From Acinetobacter portensis (lineage in GTDB: Bacteria > Pseudomonadota > Gammaproteobacteria > Pseudomonadales > Moraxellaceae), in the NCBI RefSeq assembly GCF_023158935.1, contig NZ_CP096120.1, positions 62,001 through 126,000 on the forward strand: 64,000 bases of DNA, written 5' to 3'. The first letter of the stretch is position 1. Each line of letters starts with the position of its first letter. Shown in pieces: positions 17,485 through 27,052 of the stretch. Position numbers and translations under genes: made by a program. The notes beneath the pieces are model-generated. The model saw only the letters and a program-made list of their open reading frames with translations. It ran no database searches and was not told where the DNA came from.

Positions 17485-18687
17485 ATGGCTCCAATCATTC
17501 AATCTTTACTTGATACAGATTTATACAAATTTACAATGCTTCAGGTGGTTCTTCATAAGTTTCCACAAACGCATAGTGTCTATCATTTCCGTTGCCGTAA
17601 TTTGCAAGATACGGCTTATCCACTTGTGGACATTTTAGATGATTTAAATGAGCAATTAGATCATCTTTGCCAACTTCAATTTAAAGAAGACGAACTTTTA
17701 TATTTAAGAAGTTTGCGTTTTATTAAAAGTGATTTTGTCGATTATTTAGAATTATTTCAATTAAAGCGTCGTTTCATAAAAGCTGGAATAGATGAAGAAG
17801 GTCGTTTGGATATTTGGGTAGAAGGCCCAATGGTTCAAGCGATGATGTTTGAAATTTTTGTACTTGCCATTGTAAATGAGCTTTATTTTAAACGTATTCG
17901 TTCAGATGACGTTTTGGAAGAAGGTGAACGCCGTCTTTTAGCAAAAGTTGAACTACTTAAAAAATACGAAGCAGAACAAAATCCAAATGATCCACCATTT
18001 TTGGTTTCAGATTTTGGAACACGTCGTCGTTATAGTTTTGAATGGCAAAAGCACGTTATTGAAGAATTTAACAAAGCTGCACCGCATATTTTCCGTGGAA
18101 CAAGTAACGTTTTAATTGCGAAGAATTTGAATATTACGCCTATTGGTACAATGGCGCATGAATTCTTACAGGCTTTCCAAGCTTTAGATGTACGTTTACG
18201 TAATTTCCAAAAATCGGCATTAGAAACTTGGGTGCAAGAGTATCGTGGTGATTTAGGAATTGCGCTGACCGATGTAGTCGGAATGGATGCATTTTTACGT
18301 GATTTCGATTTGTATTTTGCAAAACTGTTTGATGGTTTACGTCATGACAGTGGCGACCCATATGAATGGGGAGACAAAGCCTATGAACACTATAAAAAGC
18401 TCAAAATTGATAGCAAAACTAAAATGCTCACGTTTAGTGATGGCTTAAATTTAGAAAAAGCATGGTCGTTGCATAATTACTTTAAAGATCGTTTCCAGGT
18501 GAGTTTTGGTATAGGCACAAACTTAACCAATGACATGGGGCAAACACCACTTAATATCGTGTTGAAACTTGTAGAATGTAATGGACAATCTGTTGCAAAA
18601 ATTTCAGATAGTCCAGGAAAAACCATGACAGATAATGATACTTTTCTTGCATATTTACGTCAGGTTTTTGATATTGCAGAAGTATAA
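17485..18687 (+). CDS. pncB: Nicotinate phosphoribosyltransferase
   Basis: Converts nicotinate and PRPP to nicotinate mononucleotide in NAD salvage. The 400-residue length and the opening [17 protein letters not shown] are typical. The regulatory phosphorylatable histidine lies in GTMAHEF (His225). [14 protein letters not shown] and the phosphate-binding [10 protein letters not shown] are also conserved. The start is ATG 17485. It is a single gene with its own terminator and complements pncA at 7305. Confidence 0.97.
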   Translation: MAPIIQSLLDTDLYKFTMLQVVLHKFPQTHSVYHFRCRNLQDTAYPLVDILDDLNEQLDHLCQLQFKEDELLYLRSLRFIKSDFVDYLELFQLKRRFIKAGIDEEGRLDIWVEGPMVQAMMFEIFVLAIVNELYFKRIRSDDVLEEGERRLLAKVELLKKYEAEQNPNDPPFLVSDFGTRRRYSFEWQKHVIEEFNKAAPHIFRGTSNVLIAKNLNITPIGTMAHEFLQAFQALDVRLRNFQKSALETWVQEYRGDLGIALTDVVGMDAFLRDFDLYFAKLFDGLRHDSGDPYEWGDKAYEHYKKLKIDSKTKMLTFSDGLNLEKAWSLHNYFKDRFQVSFGIGTNLTNDMGQTPLNIVLKLVECNGQSVAKISDSPGKTMTDNDTFLAYLRQVFDIAEV

Positions 18688-18702
18688 AATCATACATATT
18701 TT

Positions 18703-18736
18703 AAAAATGCCGAACGTTATGTTTGGCATTTTTTTT
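18703..18736 (+). terminator. Terminator of pncB
   Basis: Stem AAAAATGCC/GGCATTTTT with a loop extended by further pairs and a T8 tail, 16 bp after the pncB stop. Confidence 0.85.
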
Positions 18737-18846
18737 AAATAAAAATCAAGTTTTCTTATTTAAAATTATGCTAAGTGAATACTAGAATTGCACAGATTAC
18801 AAAAAAGTAAGTGTGCTAAGATTGAAGTTATTCATCTAAATATATA

Positions 18847-19698
18847 ATGCAAAAAATGGCTACATTTGATTTTAATTTCAAACTGTTAATTGAGGCAGAG
18901 GATTTAGTTCCTTACCTAGGAAATGAGAAAATACGTATTGTTGATATGAGCCGAAGTTCGGTATATGCACAATTACATATTCCTCATGCAATTCATTTGA
19001 AACCAAATCTTTTGGTACGCCAAGAAGAAAATGCATTGGGTTTATTGCCTGAAGAAGATGGCTTAAAGGCACTGATTGAATATTTAAATATTTCGCCAGA
19101 TCATCACGTTGTTGCTTATGACGATGAAGGTGGTGCATGGGCAGGGCGTTTAATTTGGAATTTACATTGTTTAGGTTTTTATAATACAAGCCTGTTGAAT
19201 GGCGGTATTCATGCATGGTTAGGTGCAGGTTTACCTACTTCAGCAGATGTAGAAAGCTTTGAAAACGTAAGTAATTTAGTTCAATTTAATTTAGATGAAA
19301 CATATCGAATTCAATATGATGAATTACTTGAAAAGGTGAATAATAAAGAGATTCAGGTTTGGGATTGCCGTACAGAAGATGAATATACAGGCATCCGATT
19401 AGCTGCGCGACGCGGCGGTCACATTCCAGGGGCTATTCATTTTGAATGGAGTACTGCCCTAAACCGTGAAAATCATTTAAAATTGCATCCATTACAAAAC
19501 ACGCAACAACGTTTGGAACAGTTAGGCTTCAATTTAAATGAACCTGTAGTGGTGTATTGCCAATCGCATCATCGTTCAGGTTTGGCTTATATTTTAGGTC
19601 GTTTATTGGGGTGGGAAATTCAAGCGTATGATGGGGCGTGGAGTGAATGGGGCAACCGCCTCGCTAGTCCTATTATTACTGGAGAGTCGCCGTCTTGA
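18847..19698 (+). CDS. Two-domain sulfurtransferase (rhodanese family)
   Basis: A 283-residue thiosulfate/3-mercaptopyruvate-type sulfurtransferase. Residues 15-135 form the inactive N-terminal rhodanese domain, with Asp at the usual Cys position ([13 protein letters not shown]). Residues 155-280 form the active domain with the persulfide cysteine Cys238 in YCQSHHRSG. The [28 protein letters not shown] stretch is also typical. ATG at 18847 or 18856 could start translation. Its last codons overlap psd by 4 bp (TTGA), so the two are translationally coupled. Confidence 0.9.
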   Translation: MQKMATFDFNFKLLIEAEDLVPYLGNEKIRIVDMSRSSVYAQLHIPHAIHLKPNLLVRQEENALGLLPEEDGLKALIEYLNISPDHHVVAYDDEGGAWAGRLIWNLHCLGFYNTSLLNGGIHAWLGAGLPTSADVESFENVSNLVQFNLDETYRIQYDELLEKVNNKEIQVWDCRTEDEYTGIRLAARRGGHIPGAIHFEWSTALNRENHLKLHPLQNTQQRLEQLGFNLNEPVVVYCQSHHRSGLAYILGRLLGWEIQAYDGAWSEWGNRLASPIITGESPS

Positions 19699-20546
19699 GC
19701 CTCACATCACGTTTAAAAAAACAACTTTTCATTCAAGCACAACGTGTTGTGCCACAACACCAATTATCTCGTGTTGTAGGTAAACTTGCGGCAAGTGAAA
19801 CACCAATTATTAAAAACACAGTAATTAGTGCTTTTAAAGCGCAATATGGCATTGATATGTCGATTGCTGAACAACAAAATGCTTTGAAATTTAAATCATT
19901 TAATGAGTTTTTTACGCGCTCTTTAAAAGAAGGTGTTCGTGAAATTGATGCAGACGCAACAAGTATTGTGTCACCTGCTGATGGTGCAATTTCGCAATTA
20001 GGCAAAATTGAAGAAGGTGAAATTTTCCAAGCGAAAGGGCAAAGTTTTAATACAGCCAACTTAATTGCAGACCCTTTGCTTGCAGAACCATTTAAAAATG
20101 GTCAGTTTGCAACAGTTTATCTTTCACCTAAAGATTATCATCGTGTGCACATGCCATTTGCAGGAACATTAACTGAAACGCTTTATGTTCCGGGCGAATT
20201 ATTTTCTGTGAATCAAACCACTGCTGAAAATATTCCAGGTTTATTTGCACGTAATGAACGTATGGTATGTTTATTTGATACAGAACTTGGTCGTATGGCG
20301 GTTGTTCTTGTTGGTGCGATGATTGTTGCGGGTATTGAAACTGTTGCGACAGGTAAAGTTAAACCTTCTGGTCGTTTAGAAGTGAATCAGCACAATTTAT
20401 TTTTAGAAAAGGGTGCTGAATTAGGTCGTTTCTATTTAGGTTCAACGGCTGTAGTTTTATTTGAAGAGAATAAAATGCAGTGGGATGCAGAATTTAAAGC
20501 GAATTCTGCGGTAGAAATGGGTAAAGCTTTAGGTCATACACTTTAA
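19695..20546 (+). CDS. psd: Phosphatidylserine decarboxylase proenzyme
   Basis: Makes phosphatidylethanolamine at the inner membrane. It is synthesised as a proenzyme that cuts itself at LGST; Ser250 becomes the pyruvoyl cofactor ([18 protein letters not shown]). Other blocks are [21 protein letters not shown] and [10 protein letters not shown]. The 283-residue length is normal. The start is TTG at 19695, supported by GGAGAG 8 bp upstream and by overlap with the stop codon of the sulfurtransferase gene. Confidence 0.96.
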   Translation: MSLTSRLKKQLFIQAQRVVPQHQLSRVVGKLAASETPIIKNTVISAFKAQYGIDMSIAEQQNALKFKSFNEFFTRSLKEGVREIDADATSIVSPADGAISQLGKIEEGEIFQAKGQSFNTANLIADPLLAEPFKNGQFATVYLSPKDYHRVHMPFAGTLTETLYVPGELFSVNQTTAENIPGLFARNERMVCLFDTELGRMAVVLVGAMIVAGIETVATGKVKPSGRLEVNQHNLFLEKGAELGRFYLGSTAVVLFEENKMQWDAEFKANSAVEMGKALGHTL

Positions 20547-20553
20547 GTTTTAT

Positions 20554-20591
20554 GACATTAAAAAAGCACCGAAAGGTGCTTTTTTAATGTC
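20554..20591. terminator. Bidirectional terminator with 17-bp perfect stem
   Basis: Positions 20554-20570 are perfectly complementary to 20575-20591 around a GAAA tetraloop. A and T runs are placed for both directions, between convergent psd and phoR. Confidence 0.95.
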
Positions 20592-20603
20592 TTATTTACG
20601 AAT

Positions 20604-21962
20604 TTAATTTGAGTGAAATAAGCGTTCTTTTGGAAATACAGCTTTAAAAATTGAACCTTGATTTTCTTTAGATTCGACTTCTAAATAAGCATTATGTTGC
20701 ATAAGAACATGCTTCACAATGGCTAAGCCTAAACCTGTACCACCTGTAGCACGGCTACGTGCACTATCTACACGGTAAAAGCGTTCTGTTAAGCGTGGCA
20801 AGTGTTTCGGGTCAATACCAATGCCTGTATCTTCTACTGTAAAGTAGCCATGCGTACCATCATCATGCCAACCAATGGTAATTGTTCCACCTTTAGGCGT
20901 GTATTTAATGGCATTGGTAATGAGGTTACTAAAAGCACTTGCGAGTTCCATATCTGAACCAATCAGTTCGCAGTGGCTATCAATATCTAAATTCAGTGTA
21001 TGACCGTAATCGACATTATATGCTTGTGCATCATCAAATAATTGGTTCATTAAACTTGGCATTTCAATGATTTGGTTTTTGGCGATACTTTTTTCATTTT
21101 CTAAGCGAGAAAGTAAAAGTAGGTCATTTACCAAAGCATTCATACGACGTGTTTGCGATTGCATTTGATCAAATGCACGCTTCCAACGAGGATTAATATC
21201 TTCTTGGTCTGTAAATGTTTCAATATAGCCACTAAGCACGGTTAATGGCGTGCGAAGTTCGTGTGAAATGTTGTCTACAAAGTCTTTACGCATTTGTTCA
21301 AGATTGTGCATGCGAGTGACATCATAAGCAACCAATAGGCGACTTTCCCCACCAAAGCGAGTCATTTTAACTTGCACATAATGTTCTTCATGAACGCTTG
21401 ATTTCATTTTCAAGCCATCTGGAGATTCATCAATATGGTTAAAGTATTCAATGAAACTTGGCTGACGTAAAATACTTAAAATATTTCGACCACGATCATG
21501 CAGTTGAAAACCAAGTAAGTTTTCTGCAGCAGGATTCCACCATTCAATTTGGTTGTTGTCGTCAATTAAAACAACTGCCTCTGCTAAGGCAACAAGTGAT
21601 GATTGGGCACGATCAATTAAGCCCACCATTTCTGCTTGTACAATTCGCTCTTGGCGCTGTGCTCTGTAAACATTGAAAAGTAGTGCGCCCCAAATGCCAC
21701 CTAAGTTTGGTGGGACATCGTAGGGTCTATTTGAAATCCAATCGTTCACTAAATAAAGTGAACGCAGTTGAATAATGCAGAACACTGCAAATGCACAAAG
21801 AATACAGCTCCAAAAGTATCCAGTTCCTAATCCAATAAATACAGCAATCACAATAAAGAATGTGAGGAGTCTTAAATCTTGCTTAGAAAAAGCCCATAAG
21901 CTGCTGTATCGAAATTTTTTATGATCTCTTGCAAGCTCTGGGACAGGATATGGTTCGTACAT
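20604..21962 (-). CDS. phoR: Phosphate regulon sensor histidine kinase
   Basis: A 452-residue sensor kinase. Two membrane helices at about 31-66 have almost no periplasmic part, the PhoR layout. A PAS domain (about 115-215) is followed by HisKA with His234 in DNISHELRTPL. The ATPase domain shows NLITNAIKYTPKGG (N box), VEDTGIGIDP and GGTGLGLAIVKH. It lies 10 bp after phoB on the same strand, so the pair is an operon. It should phosphorylate PhoB under phosphate limitation. Confidence 0.97.
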   Translation of the reverse strand: MYEPYPVPELARDHKKFRYSSLWAFSKQDLRLLTFFIVIAVFIGLGTGYFWSCILCAFAVFCIIQLRSLYLVNDWISNRPYDVPPNLGGIWGALLFNVYRAQRQERIVQAEMVGLIDRAQSSLVALAEAVVLIDDNNQIEWWNPAAENLLGFQLHDRGRNILSILRQPSFIEYFNHIDESPDGLKMKSSVHEEHYVQVKMTRFGGESRLLVAYDVTRMHNLEQMRKDFVDNISHELRTPLTVLSGYIETFTDQEDINPRWKRAFDQMQSQTRRMNALVNDLLLLSRLENEKSIAKNQIIEMPSLMNQLFDDAQAYNVDYGHTLNLDIDSHCELIGSDMELASAFSNLITNAIKYTPKGGTITIGWHDDGTHGYFTVEDTGIGIDPKHLPRLTERFYRVDSARSRATGGTGLGLAIVKHVLMQHNAYLEVESKENQGSIFKAVFPKERLFHSN

Positions 21963-21972
21963 AAAAAAATAA

Positions 21973-22683
21973 TTAACCTAATGCGACATCAGCTCGCGTA
22001 GAAAAACGGTAACCAGTTCCACGAACAGTTTGGACAAAACGATCTGCACCAAATGGTTCTAAAACTTTACGTAAACGACGAATATGAACGTCAATTGTAC
22101 GGTCTTCAATATATACGTTTCCACCCCAAACTTGGTCAAGTAATTGAGCGCGGGTATATGCACGTTCAGGATGGGTCATGAAAAATGCCAAAAGACGGTA
22201 TTCAGTTGGTCCCATTTCTAAAATATTGTTACCAAAGCTTACGCGTTGGCTAATAGGATCTAATATTAAACCATTGGCATCAATAGATTTTTCACCACTT
22301 AAAGCATTTGAGCGACGAAGAACAGCTTTAATGCGAGAAACCAATTCACGAGTAGAAAATGGTTTAGTCATGTAATCGTCTGCGCCCGCATCTAGACCTT
22401 GAACTTTATGGTCTTCTTCACCGCGAGCAGTCAGCATAATGACTGGAATTTCAGAAAGGCTTTCATCTTTTTTTAAGCGACGGCATAAATCAACACCGCT
22501 AACACCACCAGGCATCATCCAATCTAATAAGATAAGAGAAGGGCGTTGATCGACAATCATTTGATGTGCTTGGCGAGCATCTTCAGCTTGCAAACAGTTA
22601 AAGCCTGCCATATCTAAAGCAGTGTGGATCATTTCCCGAATAGGAAGTTCATCATCAACAATTAAAATGTAGTCATCTCTCAC
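21973..22683 (-). CDS. phoB: Phosphate regulon response regulator
   Basis: A 236-residue OmpR/PhoB-type regulator. The receiver domain has Asp10-Asp11, phosphoacceptor Asp54 ([10 protein letters not shown]), Thr in [10 protein letters not shown] and Lys in DDYMTKPFS. The winged-helix DNA-binding domain ends with [18 protein letters not shown] and VRGTGYRF. The start is GTG at 22683. Upstream lie repeated TTATGACAG sequences matching PhoB half-sites, which suggests autoregulation. Followed directly by phoR. Confidence 0.97.
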   Translation of the reverse strand: MRDDYILIVDDELPIREMIHTALDMAGFNCLQAEDARQAHQMIVDQRPSLILLDWMMPGGVSGVDLCRRLKKDESLSEIPVIMLTARGEEDHKVQGLDAGADDYMTKPFSTRELVSRIKAVLRRSNALSGEKSIDANGLILDPISQRVSFGNNILEMGPTEYRLLAFFMTHPERAYTRAQLLDQVWGGNVYIEDRTIDVHIRRLRKVLEPFGADRFVQTVRGTGYRFSTRADVALG

Positions 22684-22724
22684 AGCGCAATACCCTATTA
22701 ATTAAACGGTTGACGTTTTTGTAT

Positions 22725-22788
22725 TTATGACAGGCTTATTACAAAGACTAATTATGACAGTATCATTGCAAAATAGAAAATATGACAA
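22725..22788 (-). promoter_or_regulatory. Candidate Pho box repeats upstream of phoB
   Basis: On the minus strand CTGTCATAA occurs at 22733-22725 and 22760-22752, and a related TTGTCATA at 22789-22782. The E. coli Pho box half-site is CTGTCATA. Spacing is 27 and about 29 bp rather than the usual 11, so an intervening weak half-site is needed if PhoB dimers bind. Position, 42-106 bp before the phoB start, fits a promoter operator. Confidence 0.5.
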
Positions 22789-22789
22789 T

Positions 22790-23162
22790 TATAAAACGTA
22801 AATATGAAATTTTCTTGATGATTTTGTGACGTTTTTTATTGCTGTAATGATTGCTATGATTATCTTTCAGATTGTTGAATGTGTTAAAAATTATAAAAAA
22901 TAGAAATTAAAACAATTTATTTTAAAATTGAATTTTTCTGCAAATATCACAAGAATTATAAAGATACAGAGGCTCAATTTCTCTAAGATTATTGATAATT
23001 ACTTGTGTCACTTTTATGACAAATTTGTAAAAAAAACGAACTTTTACTAAAAGTGACTGATGAAATTTCAAGTTTTTTCGGTTCATTGTTACAATTAAAA
23101 AATATACTTTGAACGGCAATATTTGCCTGTAATAATGCAAAATACTGAGAGATGTAAATAGA
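22790..23162. other. AT-rich divergent intergenic region, phoB / SDR
   Basis: No gene is seen. It contains another TTTATGACAAA sequence near 23012 that resembles a Pho half-site. It must hold the SDR promoter, but no convincing -35/-10 pair can be chosen by eye. Confidence 0.35.
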
Positions 23163-23993
23163 ATGAAAAATTTTCAAAATAAAGTGGCTGCAATTACAGG
23201 TGCGGGTTCAGGTATTGGTCAGCAACTTGCACTTTTACTTGCAAAAGAAGGCTGTCATTTATCTTTAAGCGATGTAAATGAACAAGGTTTAATAGAAACT
23301 GTTGAAAAGCTAAAAGATACAGATGTACGTGTTACGATTAAAAAATTAGATGTTGCAGACCAAGTTGCTGTGAAAGAATGGGCAGAAGAAACCGTACAAG
23401 ATCATGGTTCTGTGAATATGATTTTTAATAATGCAGGCGTGGCTTTAGCATCGACAGTTGAAGGCGCATCATATGAAGAGCTTGAATGGATTGTGAATAT
23501 TAACTTTTGGGGCGTAGTTTACGGAACGAAAGAGTTTTTACCATTCATAAAGCAAACGGGTGATGGTCATATTGTGAATATTTCCAGTTTATTTGGATTA
23601 ACCGCACAGCCAACACAATCTGCCTACAATGCGACTAAATTTGCGGTACGAGGTTTTACAGAATCTTTACGTCAAGAACTAGACATGGAAAATTGTGGTG
23701 TAAGCGCACTCTGTGTTCATCCTGGTGGTATTCGTACAAATATCGCAAATTCAGCAAAAATGAATGATAGTTTGAAGACTTTAGGAATGAATCCTGAAAA
23801 ATCTGCAAAATCGTTTAATAAATTGCTGCGTTGCCCACCTAAAGAAGCGGCTCGCCAAATTTTAGAAGCTGTGAAAAAAGATAAACGCCGTTTGCTTATT
23901 GGTAATGATGCGAAAGCCCTAGATTTACTACAGCGCTTACTACCAACGGGCTATCAAAAGGTGATTGCATTTGCGAGTAAGTCCAAAAAATAA
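23163..23993 (+). CDS. Short-chain dehydrogenase/reductase
   Basis: A 276-residue classical SDR. The NAD(P)-binding motif TGAGSGIG (residues 12-19) and the NNAG motif (89-92) are followed by the catalytic Ser142, Tyr155 and Lys159 (SAYNATK). The C-terminal part (RRLLIGNDAKALDLLQRLLPTGYQ) is longer than the core SDR and is typical of SDRs near lipid or hydrocarbon metabolism, but the substrate cannot be deduced. RBS GAGAG before ATG 23163. Confidence 0.9.
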   Translation: MKNFQNKVAAITGAGSGIGQQLALLLAKEGCHLSLSDVNEQGLIETVEKLKDTDVRVTIKKLDVADQVAVKEWAEETVQDHGSVNMIFNNAGVALASTVEGASYEELEWIVNINFWGVVYGTKEFLPFIKQTGDGHIVNISSLFGLTAQPTQSAYNATKFAVRGFTESLRQELDMENCGVSALCVHPGGIRTNIANSAKMNDSLKTLGMNPEKSAKSFNKLLRCPPKEAARQILEAVKKDKRRLLIGNDAKALDLLQRLLPTGYQKVIAFASKSKK

Positions 23994-24007
23994 TTGAAGT
24001 AAAAAGA

Positions 24008-24038
24008 TAAAAAAGCCTGCAATTGCAGGCTTTTTATG
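24008..24038. terminator. Bidirectional terminator
   Basis: Stem ATAAAAAAGCCTGC/GCAGGCTTTTTAT around an AATT loop, between the convergent SDR and monooxygenase genes. Confidence 0.92.
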
Positions 24039-24053
24039 AATCATTTAAATGAA

Positions 24054-25430
24054 TTAGGATGCTTCTGAATTTTGCAAACGGCTTGCAACGACATATTGGT
24101 TTTCAGGACGTTTTAAACCTAAGTTTTCACGTAAAGTTGTGCCTTCATATTTTGTGCGGAATAGACCACGACGTTGTAATTCAGGCACAATAAATTCGAC
24201 AAAATCATTTAAACCGGCAGGAGTAGATGGTGGCAAAACATTAAAACCATCTGCTGCTTCATTTTCAAACCACGTTTGTAACTGATTAACCACTTGTTCA
24301 GGTGTACCAATTAATGTCCAATGACCACGAGCGGAAGCAATATATTCATATAGCTGACGAATCGTAAAATTATGCTCTTTGGCAATATCAATGATCAATT
24401 GTTGACGGCTTGAGAAGGTTAAATCGGCATCGTTAATTTTAGGAAATGGTGCATCCAAATCGTATTTAGATAAGTCGATGCCACCAGATAATCCTGAAAG
24501 TAAACCAAGTCCTACATCAGGTAAAATTAAACTATTTAAAAGGTCATATTTTGCTTGTGCTTCTTCTTCTGTTTTTGCCACAAAAATAGAAACACCTGGC
24601 ATGATTTTGATGTCATCTGCATGACGACCATATTTCACTAAACGACCTTTAATATCGCGATAGAACGCCTGAGCATCTTCTAAATTTTGTTGTGATGTAA
24701 AAATGACTTCTGCATATTTGGCAGCAAGTTCACGACCTGCTTCAGATTGTCCTGCTTGTACAATAACAGGATAACCTTGTGGGGGACGAGGTACGTTTAA
24801 AGCGCCTTGAACATTAAAATATTTACCGCTGTGCAAGGGTTCATGACTTTGTGAAGCCTCAAAAAATTGACCAGTTTTTTTATCATATTTAAAGGCGTCA
24901 TCTGCCCAAGAGTCCCAAAGTTTTTGTGTGACTTCAATAAATTCATCGGCACGTTCATAACGTAACGCAGGATCAGGATGTCTGTCGAAATTGAAATTTC
25001 GTGCTGTGTCTGCTGCACTTGTTGTGACAACATTCCATCCAGCACGACCTTTACTAATATGATCTAAAGATGCAAATTTACGTGCAAGTAAATATGGGTC
25101 TTCGTAAGTGGTAGATGCCGTAGCAATAAAGCCAATATTTTTTGTGACAGCCGAAATTGCAGAAAATAAAGTGACAGGTTCAAAGCCAACAGCTTTGTCG
25201 GTATAACCTATTGTATTTGCATTTTTTGAAGCGCCATGGCTCCAATTTACAGATAAACCATCTGCTAAGAAGTAGGCATCAAATAAACCTTTTTCAGCAG
25301 TTTTGGCTAGCTCAATAGCGTAGTCGATACTTAAATGATCTTGTGGACGAGATTCAGGATGGCGCCAACCTGCGGCATGTTGTGATGTTGTAGGAATAAA
25401 TGCGCCTAGTTTTATTTGTCGTTTTGCCAT
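24054..25430 (-). CDS. LLM-class flavin-dependent monooxygenase (NtaA/SnaA/DszA family)
   Basis: A 458-residue bacterial luciferase-like protein of the nitrilotriacetate monooxygenase component A family, which uses FMNH2 from a partner reductase to oxidise small organic or organosulfur compounds. Diagnostic stretches are IKLGAFIPTTSQHAAGWRHP at the start, FDAYFLADGL, FEPVTLFSAIS, and VQAGQSEAGRELAAKYAEVIF, with a late FVEFIVPELQRRGLFRTKYEGTTLRENLGL tail. No flavin reductase or sulfonate transporter gene is adjacent, so the substrate is open. Confidence 0.88.
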   Translation of the reverse strand: MAKRQIKLGAFIPTTSQHAAGWRHPESRPQDHLSIDYAIELAKTAEKGLFDAYFLADGLSVNWSHGASKNANTIGYTDKAVGFEPVTLFSAISAVTKNIGFIATASTTYEDPYLLARKFASLDHISKGRAGWNVVTTSAADTARNFNFDRHPDPALRYERADEFIEVTQKLWDSWADDAFKYDKKTGQFFEASQSHEPLHSGKYFNVQGALNVPRPPQGYPVIVQAGQSEAGRELAAKYAEVIFTSQQNLEDAQAFYRDIKGRLVKYGRHADDIKIMPGVSIFVAKTEEEAQAKYDLLNSLILPDVGLGLLSGLSGGIDLSKYDLDAPFPKINDADLTFSSRQQLIIDIAKEHNFTIRQLYEYIASARGHWTLIGTPEQVVNQLQTWFENEAADGFNVLPPSTPAGLNDFVEFIVPELQRRGLFRTKYEGTTLRENLGLKRPENQYVVASRLQNSEAS

Positions 25431-25557
25431 GAAAAAAACCTATTCATTTTTAATTTATGAATAGGTTTATAGCAACTTTAAAAATACTTGAAAAATAAGA
25501 TAAAAATAAAACCTTATAAGAAATATGGAATTTAGTTTTCTCCTATTTTATAAATCA

Positions 25558-26928
25558 TTAAATTAAGACTTGAATAGTTTTCTTTTTCCAAACAAATTGG
25601 TAATACAAACCTTGCATTAAGCATAAGCAAACAAATGCTAAAGCATAGGCATACCAAATGCCTTCCAAGCCCCACCAATCACTAAAGAGATACGCTGCAG
25701 GAACTTCAATACACACAATTGCAAAAACATTAATGAGCATAGGTATGTTGACCGTGCCACTTGCACGCATAATAGATGCAAAAATAGCACTTGCGCCAAA
25801 AAATAGAATTGACCACAACACAATGAATAATAATTGTTGCCCTAAAACAACAACATTTGGGTCTGTAATAAATAGTGCCATTAAATATTTTGAGAACAAA
25901 TAAGCCAAAATGACCAAGCTACCTGTAAACAAAAAATTCATGCTTAAAGCTGTTTTTGTTACTTTAGAAAGCAAGTCAGATTTACCTGCACCAATGGCTT
26001 GAGCTGCAAAAATAGAAGCTGCAATTGCAATAGAAAGCGCAGGGAATTGAATGTAATTGAGCACCTGATTTACTGCGCCATAAGCTGCTGTTGCATCTGC
26101 ACCATGTCGGTTAACTAAACCAATGATGACTAAGCCTGCAACAGAGGTCGTAATCATTTGTACGCCTGTTGGAATACCAAGGCGAAGTATAATTTTACTG
26201 AGTTTCGGATGGTGACGGATGCTTTTTATGAGGTTTAAGTCAGGCTTTAAAGGATGATCAGTTCTGTTCAAGTAAATAATTAAAAACAACAGAACAGTGA
26301 ACATGCCTAAGTTGGTGGCAATAGCAGGCGCAAGCGTTCCTAATTTTGGAAAGCCAAAATAACCCGCAATAAGCACAGGTGTTGTGATTACTCCAACACC
26401 AATAGACATTGTTGACGCATAAAGTGGCGTTTTACTGTCACCAACACCACGTAAAATTGAAGTGTAAACAATATAAATAAATAGCAGAGGACTACCTGCA
26501 AGCATCCATTGCACATAAGGCAGTGAAAGGTGCATCACATCATCATCTAGACCAAGAGCAAGTAATATGTGTTCTGCAAAAATAACACCTAAAATGGCAA
26601 TTATGGTTCCGCCTACAAGGGTCATAAATAGCGTTGAACCTACAACATTACGCACTTTTTCAAGGTTTTGGGCTCCCCAAGCTTGTCCAACAAGCACTGT
26701 TGCACCTGCAGAAAGACCAATCACAAAAGCCAATAAGCAAAATAAAATGGGGAAGAAAACAGCAACAGCAGCAATGGCGTGTACACCTAGCATCTGTCCC
26801 ACAAAAATTGTGTTAATAGTGCCCGAAAGATTTTGCAGAATATTAGTCGCAATAAGAGGCAATAGGAAAATAAAGAACGTTTTCCATAAGTTAGGTTGGG
26901 TGACTAATGTTTGTTGATTATTCTGCAT
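25558..26928 (-). CDS. MATE-family efflux transporter
   Basis: A 456-residue protein with 12 hydrophobic segments in two related halves, each opening with an LP(L/I)-type helix (FLLPLIATNILQNLSGTINTIFVGQMLG; RLGIPTGVQMITTSVAGLVIIG). The VFFPILFCLLAFVIGLSAGATVLVGQAWGA stretch is typical of MATE multidrug/H+ or Na+ antiporters. It does not resemble the Acinetobacter pump AbeM closely, so it is a different paralogue. ATG 26928. Confidence 0.9.
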   Translation of the reverse strand: MQNNQQTLVTQPNLWKTFFIFLLPLIATNILQNLSGTINTIFVGQMLGVHAIAAVAVFFPILFCLLAFVIGLSAGATVLVGQAWGAQNLEKVRNVVGSTLFMTLVGGTIIAILGVIFAEHILLALGLDDDVMHLSLPYVQWMLAGSPLLFIYIVYTSILRGVGDSKTPLYASTMSIGVGVITTPVLIAGYFGFPKLGTLAPAIATNLGMFTVLLFLIIYLNRTDHPLKPDLNLIKSIRHHPKLSKIILRLGIPTGVQMITTSVAGLVIIGLVNRHGADATAAYGAVNQVLNYIQFPALSIAIAASIFAAQAIGAGKSDLLSKVTKTALSMNFLFTGSLVILAYLFSKYLMALFITDPNVVVLGQQLLFIVLWSILFFGASAIFASIMRASGTVNIPMLINVFAIVCIEVPAAYLFSDWWGLEGIWYAYALAFVCLCLMQGLYYQFVWKKKTIQVLI

Positions 26929-26990
26929 TAAAAGGCGGACTCACAATATTTTTATGTTATTCATCTAATGGGTTAAGGTAACTTAAAGTG

Positions 26991-27034
26991 AAAAAAAAAG
27001 CCTTAGTTATTCGGTAACAAAGGCTTAATTTTAT
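26991..27034. terminator. Terminator after the methionine aminotransferase gene
   Basis: Stem AAGCCTT...AAGGCTT with inner GTTA/TAAC pairs around TTCGG, flanked by A9 and a T-rich run. It serves the minus-strand gene at 27053. Confidence 0.8.
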
Positions 27035-27052
27035 AGATGTTTTTGTTTAAAT

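Noticed and set aside
26567..26917. Long plus-strand open frame opposite the MATE gene
   Set aside because: It is the antisense shadow of a clear membrane protein gene and shows no family pattern or ribosome site.
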